A stretch of DNA of 64,000 nucleotides, from NCBI RefSeq assembly GCF_004295685.1, contig NZ_AP019368.1:1492364-1556363 (forward strand), in the 5' to 3' direction. The first letter of the stretch is position 1, and every line of letters begins with the position of its first letter. The DNA comes from Fluviispira sanaruensis. Its GTDB lineage: Bacteria > Bdellovibrionota_B > Oligoflexia > Silvanigrellales > Silvanigrellaceae. Under the pieces are notes generated by a model. The model made no database searches. It had not been told where the DNA came from and saw nothing but the letters and a program-made list of their open reading frames with translations. A program made the translations under genes and the position numbers. This document shows positions 1 through 8,102 of this stretch, piece by piece.

Positions 1-1
1 T

Positions 2-898
2 TTAGATGCTGCCAAAGCATCACTCGCTCAAGCTGAATCTGAACTTTCGCGCATGGATAAAAATTATTTAGCGACTTTAACTCAAGCTAAAGGAGGTCTA
101 ACACAAGCCAGTTCTGGGATTATTACCAGTGCAGAGGCTGTGAAACAGGCAAAAGCAAATCTCGAATCGAGTGTCAGTGCAGAAGCTCTCGCTAAGAAAA
201 ACTTAGAGCGTTATCTCAGTTTGAAAAACCAAGGTGCTGTTTCTCAAGCAGAACTCGACAATCAGCAGAATCAGTATGAACAGGCTCGTGCTGCGCTCCG
301 CTCTGCGCAAGCGCAAGTGGCAAGTATGCAAGCATCACGAACACAGTCGTCTGGAGGCTTACAGCAAGCAAAAGGACAGCTTTTACAAGCTGAATCATTA
401 GAAAATCAGGTTAAATCTTTTGCTGCTGCAGTAAATTTAGCTCAAGCAAAAGTGAAAAAAGCAGAAGCTGCACTCGAACAAGCAGAATTAAAGTTAAGTT
501 ACACGTTCGTAAAAGCACCATTTTCTGGAACTGTGTCCAATAAAACAGTTGAAATTGGAAAAATTGTGCAAGCAGGTTCACCGCTTTTATCTATTGTTTC
601 TTTATCTGATACATGGGTTATCGCTAATTTTAAAGAAAATCAATTAAAAAATATACGACCTGGGCAAAAAGTAAAAATTAAAGTTGACAGTTATCCAGCA
701 AAAACTATTTCTGGGATTGTAAAAGGATTATCAGGTGCTTCTGGGTCGACTTTTGCTTTATTGCCGCCAGATAATTCGGCAGGAAACTTTGTTAAAGTAA
801 CGCAGAGATTTCCTGTAAAGATCGAAATCACTGCCCGTCCAGATGATATTGTTTTAAGGCCGGGAATGAGCACAGTTGTTACTGTTGCTACGCGATAA
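2..898 (+). CDS. emrA: EmrA/HlyD-type membrane fusion protein of a multidrug efflux pump (5' end missing)
   Basis: Periplasmic adaptor that would link the EmrB-like pump encoded directly downstream to an outer-membrane channel. The frame is open from base 2, so the N-terminus, including the usual single membrane anchor, lies outside the window; the ATG at 53 is internal. The visible part starts in a long Ala/Gln-rich alpha-helical hairpin (through about residue 150 of the visible protein). It then enters the second half of the lipoyl/beta-barrel domain with the typical sequence FVKAPFSGTVSNKTVEIGK and ends with LRPGMSTVVTV, characteristic of HlyD/EmrA proteins. The stop is 26 bases before emrB, so the two are almost certainly one operon. 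The coiled-coil hairpin is long and repetitive, as in EmrA. Confidence 0.9.
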   Translation, partial: LDAAKASLAQAESELSRMDKNYLATLTQAKGGLTQASSGIITSAEAVKQAKANLESSVSAEALAKKNLERYLSLKNQGAVSQAELDNQQNQYEQARAALRSAQAQVASMQASRTQSSGGLQQAKGQLLQAESLENQVKSFAAAVNLAQAKVKKAEAALEQAELKLSYTFVKAPFSGTVSNKTVEIGKIVQAGSPLLSIVSLSDTWVIANFKENQLKNIRPGQKVKIKVDSYPAKTISGIVKGLSGASGSTFALLPPDNSAGNFVKVTQRFPVKIEITARPDDIVLRPGMSTVVTVATR

Positions 899-924
899 TT
901 TAAAATTTAATTATTGGAAAAAAT

Positions 925-2511
925 ATGGCTTCATTTCATACAGAAACAAAATCTGTCGTACAGGGGTCAAAACTTTTAATAACGATAGCAGCTATGATTG
1001 CTTCTTTAATGGCTGTGTTAGACATTAGCATAGTGAATGTTGCTTTAAACGATATTCGTGCAAGTTTTGGCGTGCAAATGGATCAAGTTGCTTGGATTTC
1101 TACGGGATATATGATGGCAAATGTTGTCGTTATCCCGATGACAGGTTTTTTTCAAAATCGTTTTGGCTTAAAAAACTATTTTTTATTTTCCATCGCTTTG
1201 TTTATTATCGCGAGTGTACTATGTGCAATGTCTTGGAATCTTTCATCACTTGTCATCTTTCGCATTTTGCAAGGCGCTGGTGGTGGAGCAATAATTCCTA
1301 CTGCGAGTACAATTCTGATTTCTCGTTATCCACGTGAAGAGCAAGGCATGGCACAAGCTTTTATAGGGCTTGGCGCAATCACGGGACCGCTCTTAGGTCC
1401 GACTGTCGGTGGATATTTAATAGATTATTCTAGTTGGCATTTAATCTTTTTAATCAATTTACCCATAGGTGTTTTAGCTCTCATGCTGGCTGCAGCGAGC
1501 ATAAAAATAGAGAATTTTATACCAAGTAAGGAAAAGATTGATAAATATGGATTCCTCTTACTTTTGATCGGACTTGCTAGCTTGCAATTTATTTTAGAAG
1601 AAGGAAATCGAGATGATTGGTTTGAAAGTAGAATTATTATTTTCTTTTCTATTGTCAGTTTGACATGTCTTGTTACTTTGGTTGTTCAGCAACTCGAAGC
1701 AAAAAAACCAATGATCAACTTTCGTGTTTTCCTAGAATGGAATTATTTAATTTCAACTTTGATTAATTTTATGCTTGGCACTATTCTTTTTGGTGTCTCA
1801 TTTTTATTTTCACTTTATTGTGCAAATGTAATGCAATATACCCCTTTAAATATTGGCTTGCTCTTTTTAAAGGGAACTTTTATACAAATACTAATCATGC
1901 CAATTATTGGTAAAATAGTGCGATTTATTGACAATCGCTATTTAATAGCAGTCGGTGTTGTTATAGTTACAATAAGTTTATGGATGAATGGTAACTTAAA
2001 TCAATCAAGTAGCGAGTTTGACTTAATATCAATTTTATTTTTAAGAGCCATTGGCATGAGTTGTTTATTTATTCCATTATCACTGATTGCAATTATGAGG
2101 ATAAAAACTCAAGAATTGGGCAATGCTGTGGGTCTGTTCAATCTCACCCGTGAGCTTGGGGGATCTATAGGCATTGCTTGGATGAGTACTTTGCTTGTCA
2201 ATCATATCAAAGAATTTGATTTTTTATTAAAAGTTAAAGTGAATATTGGCAATGATATTGCAGAAAATCAATTGCTCCTTATGCAAAAAATGTTGGTTGG
2301 AAAAGTATTAGATTCCAAACAAGCTGCTTTTCAATTGCTACAAAATAGGGTCAGTTTGCAATCAACAATTGAAGCATTCAACGCTGGATTTTTATTATTG
2401 GCTTTTGTTTTTTCCACATCGCTCTTCATGATATTTCTAATAAAAAATCAAAGAAAAGTGATTTTATCAGAAAAAAAAGAAGACGAACCGCTTAGAAATA
2501 GAGCCGTTTAG
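925..2511 (+). CDS. emrB: EmrB/QacA-family (DHA2) 14-TM drug:H+ antiporter
   Basis: Inner-membrane proton-driven multidrug exporter, 528 residues, the usual length for 14-helix DHA2 transporters. Seen directly: the helix 1 signature LDISIVNVALNDI, the A-like motif before GRFGLKNYF-type loop (QNRFGLKNY), the motif C equivalent GLGAITGPLLGPTVGGYL, and the helix 5-6 segment WHLIFLINLPIG that is diagnostic of EmrB/QacA. It is paired with the upstream membrane fusion protein, which indicates a tripartite pump. The ribosome site is weak (GGAA about 8 bases before ATG 925). Substrate cannot be read from sequence. A hairpin directly after the stop may end the operon. Confidence 0.92.
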   Translation: MASFHTETKSVVQGSKLLITIAAMIASLMAVLDISIVNVALNDIRASFGVQMDQVAWISTGYMMANVVVIPMTGFFQNRFGLKNYFLFSIALFIIASVLCAMSWNLSSLVIFRILQGAGGGAIIPTASTILISRYPREEQGMAQAFIGLGAITGPLLGPTVGGYLIDYSSWHLIFLINLPIGVLALMLAAASIKIENFIPSKEKIDKYGFLLLLIGLASLQFILEEGNRDDWFESRIIIFFSIVSLTCLVTLVVQQLEAKKPMINFRVFLEWNYLISTLINFMLGTILFGVSFLFSLYCANVMQYTPLNIGLLFLKGTFIQILIMPIIGKIVRFIDNRYLIAVGVVIVTISLWMNGNLNQSSSEFDLISILFLRAIGMSCLFIPLSLIAIMRIKTQELGNAVGLFNLTRELGGSIGIAWMSTLLVNHIKEFDFLLKVKVNIGNDIAENQLLLMQKMLVGKVLDSKQAAFQLLQNRVSLQSTIEAFNAGFLLLAFVFSTSLFMIFLIKNQRKVILSEKKEDEPLRNRAV

Positions 2512-2538
2512 TTTTGCTGATAAACAAAGCAAAATTTT
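2512..2538 (+). terminator. Possible terminator after emrB
   Basis: Inverted repeat TTTTGCT (2512-2518) / AGCAAAA (2528-2534) begins immediately after the emrB stop and is followed by TTTT. The stem is only 7 bp and low in G+C, so this is a weak candidate. Confidence 0.35.
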
Positions 2539-2592
2539 GAGTGCTTTTCATATCTAATATATTATATCCAGCATAGTTTTTGGCTTATATGT

Positions 2593-2621
2593 TTGCGATT
2601 CAACTTTATAGATGATTAAAT
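2593..2621 (+). promoter_or_regulatory. Possible sigma-70-type promoter for sodB
   Basis: TTGCGA (2593-2598), 17-base spacer, TTAAAT (2616-2621), about 40 bases before the sodB start. Match to consensus is moderate and the region is AT-rich, so chance matches are likely. Confidence 0.3.
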
Positions 2622-2659
2622 AGAGCGAGTGTTTTTTATTTGTTTAAGGAGATAAGCGC

Positions 2660-3247
2660 ATGGCAAAAGAAATCCGTAGTTTTAAACACCTCTTGGGTAA
2701 ACTTGATGGGATAAGCGATCCTCAATTGGAAGCTCATTTTGGCCTCTATGAAGGATATGTGAAAAAGTTAAATGAAATCGAAGAAAAACTTGAAAAAGTA
2801 GATAAAGGATTAACCAATTATAGTTTTGGCGAATATTCTGAACTTAAACGCCGTCACTGTGTTCCATATAATGGAACTTATTTACACGAAATGTATTTTG
2901 ATAACATGTTGGCGAGCGAATCTCCTTCGTCTGAGTTTGAAAAATTATCTAAGGAAAGTTTTGGCAGCATGGATGCTTGGAAAGCAGATGTCAAAGCAAC
3001 TGGTTTAGCTGTTCCAGGTTGGGTTGTTTCTTGTATTGAAACAACCACTGGAAAATTAAGAAATGTGCAAATTATGGAACATCACATTGGTTTTCCATTA
3101 AATCACACACCGGTGCTTGTGATGGACACTTGGGAGCATGCTTTCTTTTTAGATTACAAAGCCAATCGTGGAGCCTATATCGACACGTTCTTTAAAAATA
3201 TAAATTGGTCAGTTGTGAATGCCCGCGTTAAGCTAGCCGTGGTTTAA
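2660..3247 (+). CDS. sodB: Superoxide dismutase, Fe/Mn family
   Basis: Detoxifies superoxide to hydrogen peroxide and oxygen in the cytoplasm (no signal peptide). 195 residues, normal length. The four expected metal ligands are visible: His26 in LEAHFGLYEGY, His76 in YLHEMYFDN, and Asp and His in VMDTWEHAFFLDY. The C-terminal segment DYKANRGAYIDTFFKNINW is typical of the family. The start has a strong ribosome site (AAGGAG, 2646-2651). Fe versus Mn use cannot be decided safely. Monocistronic: its own promoter-like sequence lies upstream and a clear terminator follows. Confidence 0.93.
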   Translation: MAKEIRSFKHLLGKLDGISDPQLEAHFGLYEGYVKKLNEIEEKLEKVDKGLTNYSFGEYSELKRRHCVPYNGTYLHEMYFDNMLASESPSSEFEKLSKESFGSMDAWKADVKATGLAVPGWVVSCIETTTGKLRNVQIMEHHIGFPLNHTPVLVMDTWEHAFFLDYKANRGAYIDTFFKNINWSVVNARVKLAVV

Positions 3248-3283
3248 AAAAAGACTCTCAATATTTTATACTGTAGCTAATGC

Positions 3284-3325
3284 AAAATCCGAAGGTCTTC
3301 TTAAAAGAAAACTTTCGGATTTTAT
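3284..3325 (+). terminator. Intrinsic terminator after sodB
   Basis: Perfect 10-bp stem AAAATCCGAA (3284-3293) / TTCGGATTTT (3314-3323) with a T-rich 3' arm. The loop (20 bases) can itself pair partly (TCTTCTT / AAAAGAA). It lies 37 bases after the sodB stop. Confidence 0.8.
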
Positions 3326-3429
3326 CTATTATTATTGAATATTTTTATTCTAATGCGGTTAAATTAAAATAATTTCTTTATTTTTATAAATTTCAGTATT
3401 TTCTATATACAATAAATTAAAAATAAAAT

Positions 3430-3458
3430 TTGATCTTTCTTTCCTAGTGTTATATATA
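3430..3458 (+). promoter_or_regulatory. Possible promoter for the Eis-like/POT operon
   Basis: TTGATC (3430-3435), 17-base spacer, TATATA (3453-3458), about 50 bases before ATG 3509. AT-rich context makes this only suggestive. Confidence 0.35.
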
Positions 3459-3508
3459 TTGCAACACACAAAAATCGAATAACTCATAGATTAAAAATGG
3501 AAAATTAA

Positions 3509-4837
3509 ATGAACCTTGCTCAGCAAAATAGGGTTGGCAATATTCGCCGTCTCACAATAAAAGATCATGATAAATTATTTACAATTTTAAGCCAGACTTT
3601 TCCTGGGAAAATAACTTTTGCAGGACACTATCAGGTACTAAAGGATTATTTAAGTAGAGATGAAGAGAAAGCAATAAGTTTGGAAGGTATCTTTTCTTTT
3701 GGTTACTTTCTTGATGATGAACTCATCGGTACATATAGAATCCATTCTTATAAAATGAATTATGGCGGTTCATTGATTCCTGTTTGGGGTCTTGGTGGAG
3801 TTGGAGTTTCTCTACTCTATAAGAAGATGAAGATTGCTCATAAACTTTTACAACATTTTTCCCAACAAGCCTTAGATAATAATGTTTCACTAACAGCTCT
3901 TTATCCATTCAATTATGAGTTTTATAAATATTTTGGCTATGGATATGGTTCATTAATGCATAAATTTGAAGTGTCTCCGAATAGTTTTGATAAGAGCGTA
4001 TTCATTACGAACGAGTTTCAGCTGCGAGCAGCTAAACCATCTGACAAAGAGTGTATGCTTATTCAGTACAATTCCTTCGTGAAAAAGCAGCATGGTTTCT
4101 TTATGCGGCAAGAAATTGCTATGGACGAGTTATTTAATGCGGATCGTCAATCTTATGTTTGTATAAATAACAATAAAATAAATGGTTATATAACTTTTAA
4201 ATTTGTTAAGCTCAGTCAAACTAATCACTTTTTAAATAATATTCAGATATGTGATCTTGTGTATGAAACCCCAGAAGTGCTGCATTTTATTATTGCATTT
4301 TTAAGAAAACAAGCCGATCAAATCAAAAAGATTGTTTATATCACGAGTGATCCAAATATTATTCAACTTACGCAAAATCCAGAAGCAAATGATCAACTTA
4401 TTTATCATGCCTGTCATGACAATAGCCGAGCGGGAATCGCTCTCATGTATAAAATAACTCAATTAGAAAGATACTTTAAGAATTTAAGAAATCATTCCTT
4501 TGGTGATTGGCTACCCAAATTTACTTTGCAAATAAAAACATTTGGGAATGATGCAAACAAGAATACTGACTCAGTTCATCTTTTATTTGAACAAGGCAGA
4601 ACAAGTATTTTATCCAAAGATTTTGAAGTGGATTATAAAACCTGTGCTTTTAATTGCCAGATTAAAGGCAGAATGGATCTTTTAGCTTCGCTCTTGCTGG
4701 GCTCTGTTTCTCTTGGTTCACTGCTGCAAAAAGGTTTGATTGAATTTTATGCAGATATGGAAGTGCAAATGGCGCAAAATATTCTGCAATATATATTTAG
4801 CCAATATGGAGAGCTAGGTTGCAATGCAGAATTCTAA
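3509..4837 (+). CDS. Eis-like GNAT-family N-acetyltransferase
   Basis: Predicted acetyl-CoA-dependent N-acetyltransferase with the three-part architecture of the Eis (enhanced intracellular survival) family: N-terminal GNAT domain (about residues 10-160), second GNAT-like domain and a C-terminal sterol-carrier-like domain (from about residue 330). Seen directly: the acetyl-CoA-binding stretch VWGLGGVGVSLLYKKMKIA followed by LTALYPFNYEFYKYFGYGYG, matching the Eis signature ending in FYrkFGYg. 442 residues, slightly longer than the usual ~400. Eis enzymes acetylate amines such as aminoglycosides or protein lysines in known members; the substrate here is unknown. Its last 14 bases overlap the POT transporter start, implying co-translation. 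Confidence 0.82.
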   Translation: MNLAQQNRVGNIRRLTIKDHDKLFTILSQTFPGKITFAGHYQVLKDYLSRDEEKAISLEGIFSFGYFLDDELIGTYRIHSYKMNYGGSLIPVWGLGGVGVSLLYKKMKIAHKLLQHFSQQALDNNVSLTALYPFNYEFYKYFGYGYGSLMHKFEVSPNSFDKSVFITNEFQLRAAKPSDKECMLIQYNSFVKKQHGFFMRQEIAMDELFNADRQSYVCINNNKINGYITFKFVKLSQTNHFLNNIQICDLVYETPEVLHFIIAFLRKQADQIKKIVYITSDPNIIQLTQNPEANDQLIYHACHDNSRAGIALMYKITQLERYFKNLRNHSFGDWLPKFTLQIKTFGNDANKNTDSVHLLFEQGRTSILSKDFEVDYKTCAFNCQIKGRMDLLASLLLGSVSLGSLLQKGLIEFYADMEVQMAQNILQYIFSQYGELGCNAEF

Positions 4838-6152
4838 TAAAAATTTCCACCCAATTGGTATGTATATTTTAGCTCTCACTGAAGTATTCGAACGTTTAAG
4901 TTTTTTTACGCTTATTTTTTTATTGGTCTTGTATGTATCTTCGCCAACTAGCGAAAATGGTTTAGGCTGGAGCAAAGCCGATGCATTAACTCTCAGTGGT
5001 CTGTTTATGCTTGCAGCCTATATTTTTCCAATCATTGGTTCACTCTTAGCAGATAAATATTTAGGACATTATCGTTCGATCCTCTTAGGTGGAGGTGTCA
5101 TATTGCTTGGGCATATTTTTATGTTTTTTTCAGAAAATATAACATTTTTATATTTAGCTTTATTTTTTATTGCGCTAGGAACAGCATTTTTTAAACCTTG
5201 TATACCAGTCCTCATTGGCAATCTTTATAAATGGAATGATCCAAGGAGAGAATCAGGATATTGTTGGTATTATTGTGGGATTAATATTGGAATTATGTTT
5301 GCAGGAATAACAAGTGGACTTTTGCTACAAAAATTTGGTTATCACGTGGCACTTTCCTCTGCAGGTTTTGGCATGGTTTTAGGTATCTTAGTTTTTATTT
5401 TAGGTAGAAAGCACTTAGTTCTTTCGCAAACCCATGAGGCGGATTTACGGAAAGGATCCGGAGACTTATCTCTTTTACAATTAAAAGCGCTTTCTATTTT
5501 GCTTTTATCGCTATGTTTTTTTTGTCTGTGGGCGATCATTTATAATTTATGTACAACAGGAACACTTTCCTTATTTATTGAACATAATACTCATAAAGTT
5601 GTTTTTAATTATGATATTCCAGTAGCTTTTTTTTCGGCTTTACAGGGACTAACAATTATTGTAGCTACACCCTTTATAACTTCATTTTTAGCAAAAAGAA
5701 GTGCAAAAAATAAATATCCTCACTTCTTTTCGCAAATGAATTTTGCTCTTTTAGTTTGTACAGTGAGTCTTATTTATTTTACAATTTTAACTCTGAAGTT
5801 TAATAAAATTTTATATCTTCCAAAACCATTTTATTCTTATGAAATCGCATTTTTTCTTTTTATTTTCACATTAAGTGAGGCCATTATAAATCCAATCATG
5901 ATGTCAGCTATCAGCTTAATAGCGCCTGAAAAATTAAAATCTTTTTTCCAATCCATCTATTTAGCATGTTATGGTATAGCGGCTTTTATCGCAGCAAAGA
6001 TTGGTGCTTACGCTTTGGAGAATCCATTTAAAATTTATTTATGGGTCACTGTTTTTGTGCTCTTTTCAACCCTGTTTTATTTTTTAATAAAACGAAAAAT
6101 GATTCATATTGTTGATAAAGCTATGCTTGAAAAGAACAGCTGTCAATTTTAA
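4824..6152 (+). CDS. POT/PTR2-family proton-dependent oligopeptide transporter
   Basis: Inner-membrane MFS transporter that imports di-/tripeptides or related substrates with protons. The N-terminus has the POT motif E-x-F-E-R (LTEVFERLSFFT), and helix 4-5 has the family-specific stretch GTAFFKPCIPVLIGNLY ... RESGYCWYYCGINIG, corresponding to the PTR2 signature. 442 residues, about 12 helices. Start ATG 4824 lies inside the upstream acetyltransferase gene (14-base overlap), with GGAGAG about 10 bases before it. The pairing of a peptide transporter with an Eis-like acetyltransferase suggests a shared substrate, but this is inference. Confidence 0.85.
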   Translation: MQNSNKNFHPIGMYILALTEVFERLSFFTLIFLLVLYVSSPTSENGLGWSKADALTLSGLFMLAAYIFPIIGSLLADKYLGHYRSILLGGGVILLGHIFMFFSENITFLYLALFFIALGTAFFKPCIPVLIGNLYKWNDPRRESGYCWYYCGINIGIMFAGITSGLLLQKFGYHVALSSAGFGMVLGILVFILGRKHLVLSQTHEADLRKGSGDLSLLQLKALSILLLSLCFFCLWAIIYNLCTTGTLSLFIEHNTHKVVFNYDIPVAFFSALQGLTIIVATPFITSFLAKRSAKNKYPHFFSQMNFALLVCTVSLIYFTILTLKFNKILYLPKPFYSYEIAFFLFIFTLSEAIINPIMMSAISLIAPEKLKSFFQSIYLACYGIAAFIAAKIGAYALENPFKIYLWVTVFVLFSTLFYFLIKRKMIHIVDKAMLEKNSCQF

Positions 6153-6181
6153 AGATAAAAAAATAAAAAATAAAAGGAATC

Positions 6182-6889
6182 CTATCTACTTTGGGATTTT
6201 TTGTGTATTTTATAAAAGAGAATTAAAAATAAAAATGAATATAATGATAAACAAATCAGAGGCTCTACAATGTTGATAGTGCGATCGACATAAGAGTAAG
6301 ACAAAACCGTCCACTGATAAGTTGGGATAAAACTCCTCACTGTAGCAAAAATACCTGTGGCGGGTAAACTAAACGATCCAAAAAAAAGTAATAAATTTAA
6401 TAAAGTAAAAATACTACGTGAAGATTCTGGATTGGCAGCGTAGCCTATAGCCATCCCCAAAAGTGCCATTGGAATAGCACCTAAAATTGCAATTGTTGCA
6501 AAAAATAATATTTGATCAGCAGTCACATTGATTCTTAAAATAAATAACGCGACCAAAGTAATAGATATTATATTTATAAATGATAGAGAAAGTGTGTGGA
6601 GAAGTCGACCAACAAGCATGGGTTTTATGCCAACAGGAAGTGAGCGCAAATACTTTGCCCATTCTGAATTTTTTTCTTGAGTGACCCCCATACCAAGTAA
6701 CATAAGGGATACAGTTTGGACGGAATAATTGAAAAAAACAATAAGAGCGCCCAGAGAGTTTTTTTCATCCCACTGATTGGCAAATAAAAGAAGCATGAGT
6801 GGTGGAAATATAAGTGTAAAAAAGAGCGCAGGCACATTACGTACTGTGCTTAAAAAATAAATTTTAAAATAGTTTAAACCAAGAATCAA
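6182..6889 (-). CDS. ABC-2 type exporter permease
   Basis: Membrane half of an ABC exporter. 235 residues with about six hydrophobic segments and the ABC-2 layout: N-terminal amphipathic start (LNYFKIYFLSTVRNVPALFFTLIFPPLMLLLF), a loop containing EKNSEWAKYLRSLPVGIKPMLVGRLL, and a C-terminal pair of helices. The phrase RSLPVGIKPMLVGR is typical of the coupling region in this family. It starts 3 bases after the ATPase gene ends, so the two form one transcription unit. The substrate is not recognisable. The 3' end converges on the POT gene, 29 bases away. Confidence 0.85.
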   Translation of the reverse strand: MILGLNYFKIYFLSTVRNVPALFFTLIFPPLMLLLFANQWDEKNSLGALIVFFNYSVQTVSLMLLGMGVTQEKNSEWAKYLRSLPVGIKPMLVGRLLHTLSLSFINIISITLVALFILRINVTADQILFFATIAILGAIPMALLGMAIGYAANPESSRSIFTLLNLLLFFGSFSLPATGIFATVRSFIPTYQWTVLSYSYVDRTINIVEPLICLSLYSFLFLILFYKIHKKSQSR

Positions 6890-6892
6890 AAT

Positions 6893-7783
6893 TTATTCCC
6901 CTTTAGATAAATTTAAAAATGCAGATTCTAAATTTTCTTTCTTTATTTGTAAGTTTGAAAATGGAATATTATTATTTACAAGTTCACAAATAAGTTGATC
7001 TGAGTTTTTTGTTGTTAAAATATAATTTGTTTTGTTTTTAGTAATTGAATCGATCGAATTGAAATTGTCAAATTCACATTGTGTTCCGCATTCAAATGAG
7101 ACTTTTGCAAGCTTTGAATTAGCGATTTTTTGAATACCTTCAACACTTTCATCAGCAATAATTTCACACTTTTGTAGAAAAAGAATACGAGTGGCTATTT
7201 GTTCGATTTCTTCCAAATAGTGGGTGGTTAAAAAAATGGTTTTACCTTTATTTTTATATTCCTTGATAACTTCCCAAAGTAATTTTCTGGCTTCGACATC
7301 AAGCCCAGTCGTGGGTTCATCTAAAAAAACAATTTTAGGGTTGCCAATAAATGCGAGCGCTAATGCCAATCTTCTTTTTTGTCCGCCAGATAACTTTGTT
7401 GCTTTGTGCTCTAAAAAAGTATTTAAGCCAAATTTTTCGATCATTTCCTGAATAGGAAAGGGATTTGGATAATGTGAATGTATGAATTTTAGAATTTCGC
7501 TGGTCTTAATCCCTTCTGGAAATTCAATATTTTGGGGGGTGGCACCAATATGGATACGCGCAGCAGGGTTGGTTGGATTCTTGCCAAAAAGTTTTATTTC
7601 GCCTGCTGAAGGTGTTTCTAGTCCAAGCATCAATTTGATTGTTGTCGTTTTACCCGCACCATTCACACCGAGAAGTCCGATCACCTCATTGTGAAAAATG
7701 TTTAAATTAAGGTTTTTAATTATGCATTTTTTGCCATAATTTTTGGATATATTTTTAAACTCTAAGATACAACCTTGCGTCAT
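6893..7783 (-). CDS. ABC transporter ATP-binding protein
   Basis: Cytoplasmic ATPase that energises the permease encoded just downstream. All nucleotide-binding elements are present: Walker A GVNGAGKTT (about residues 39-47), Q-loop region, signature LSGGQKRR, Walker B IVFLDEPTTGLD, and the H-loop LTTHYLEE. 296 residues, with a C-terminal 80-residue extension typical of CcmA/DrrA-type exporter ATPases. The start at 7783 is preceded by AGAGGAG at good spacing. An imperfect hairpin (7802-7834) lies just upstream and may be regulatory. Confidence 0.93.
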   Translation of the reverse strand: MTQGCILEFKNISKNYGKKCIIKNLNLNIFHNEVIGLLGVNGAGKTTTIKLMLGLETPSAGEIKLFGKNPTNPAARIHIGATPQNIEFPEGIKTSEILKFIHSHYPNPFPIQEMIEKFGLNTFLEHKATKLSGGQKRRLALALAFIGNPKIVFLDEPTTGLDVEARKLLWEVIKEYKNKGKTIFLTTHYLEEIEQIATRILFLQKCEIIADESVEGIQKIANSKLAKVSFECGTQCEFDNFNSIDSITKNKTNYILTTKNSDQLICELVNNNIPFSNLQIKKENLESAFLNLSKGE

Positions 7784-8102
7784 ATTGTTCTCCTCTGACC
7801 ATGCAACATGTATTGCTTTTTACGAGCAGTTGCAAGTTAGATTTTTTTGAACTATATTATATAAAGATTCGTACTTTTTTCTAGCCTTATATATAGATAT
7901 GAAGTGATGTTTATAGATGGTTAAATATCTAATTATGAATTAAAACTCTATGAAGCCTATATTTATTAATATTAAAATATTTTCATAAACTTTTAAATAG
8001 GTTGTAATTTTGTCGCCTATATTTATGGAGTCTCTATTTAAGCTACAATTGTAAAAAGATTGGTCTTGGCAAGAACCTTTAATTTTACTTTGAGAGGAAT
8101 GG
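7784..8102. promoter_or_regulatory. Divergent intergenic region with hairpin
   Basis: The 319 bases between the divergent ABC and glutamate-synthase-like genes must hold both promoters. The only clear structure is the inverted repeat TGCAAC (7802-7807) / GTTGCA (7829-7834), containing an inner GCT/AGC pair, 19 bases upstream of the ATPase start. The rest is AT-rich with no gene I can support. The ribosome site GAGAGGA (8092-8098) serves the start at 8103. Confidence 0.35.
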
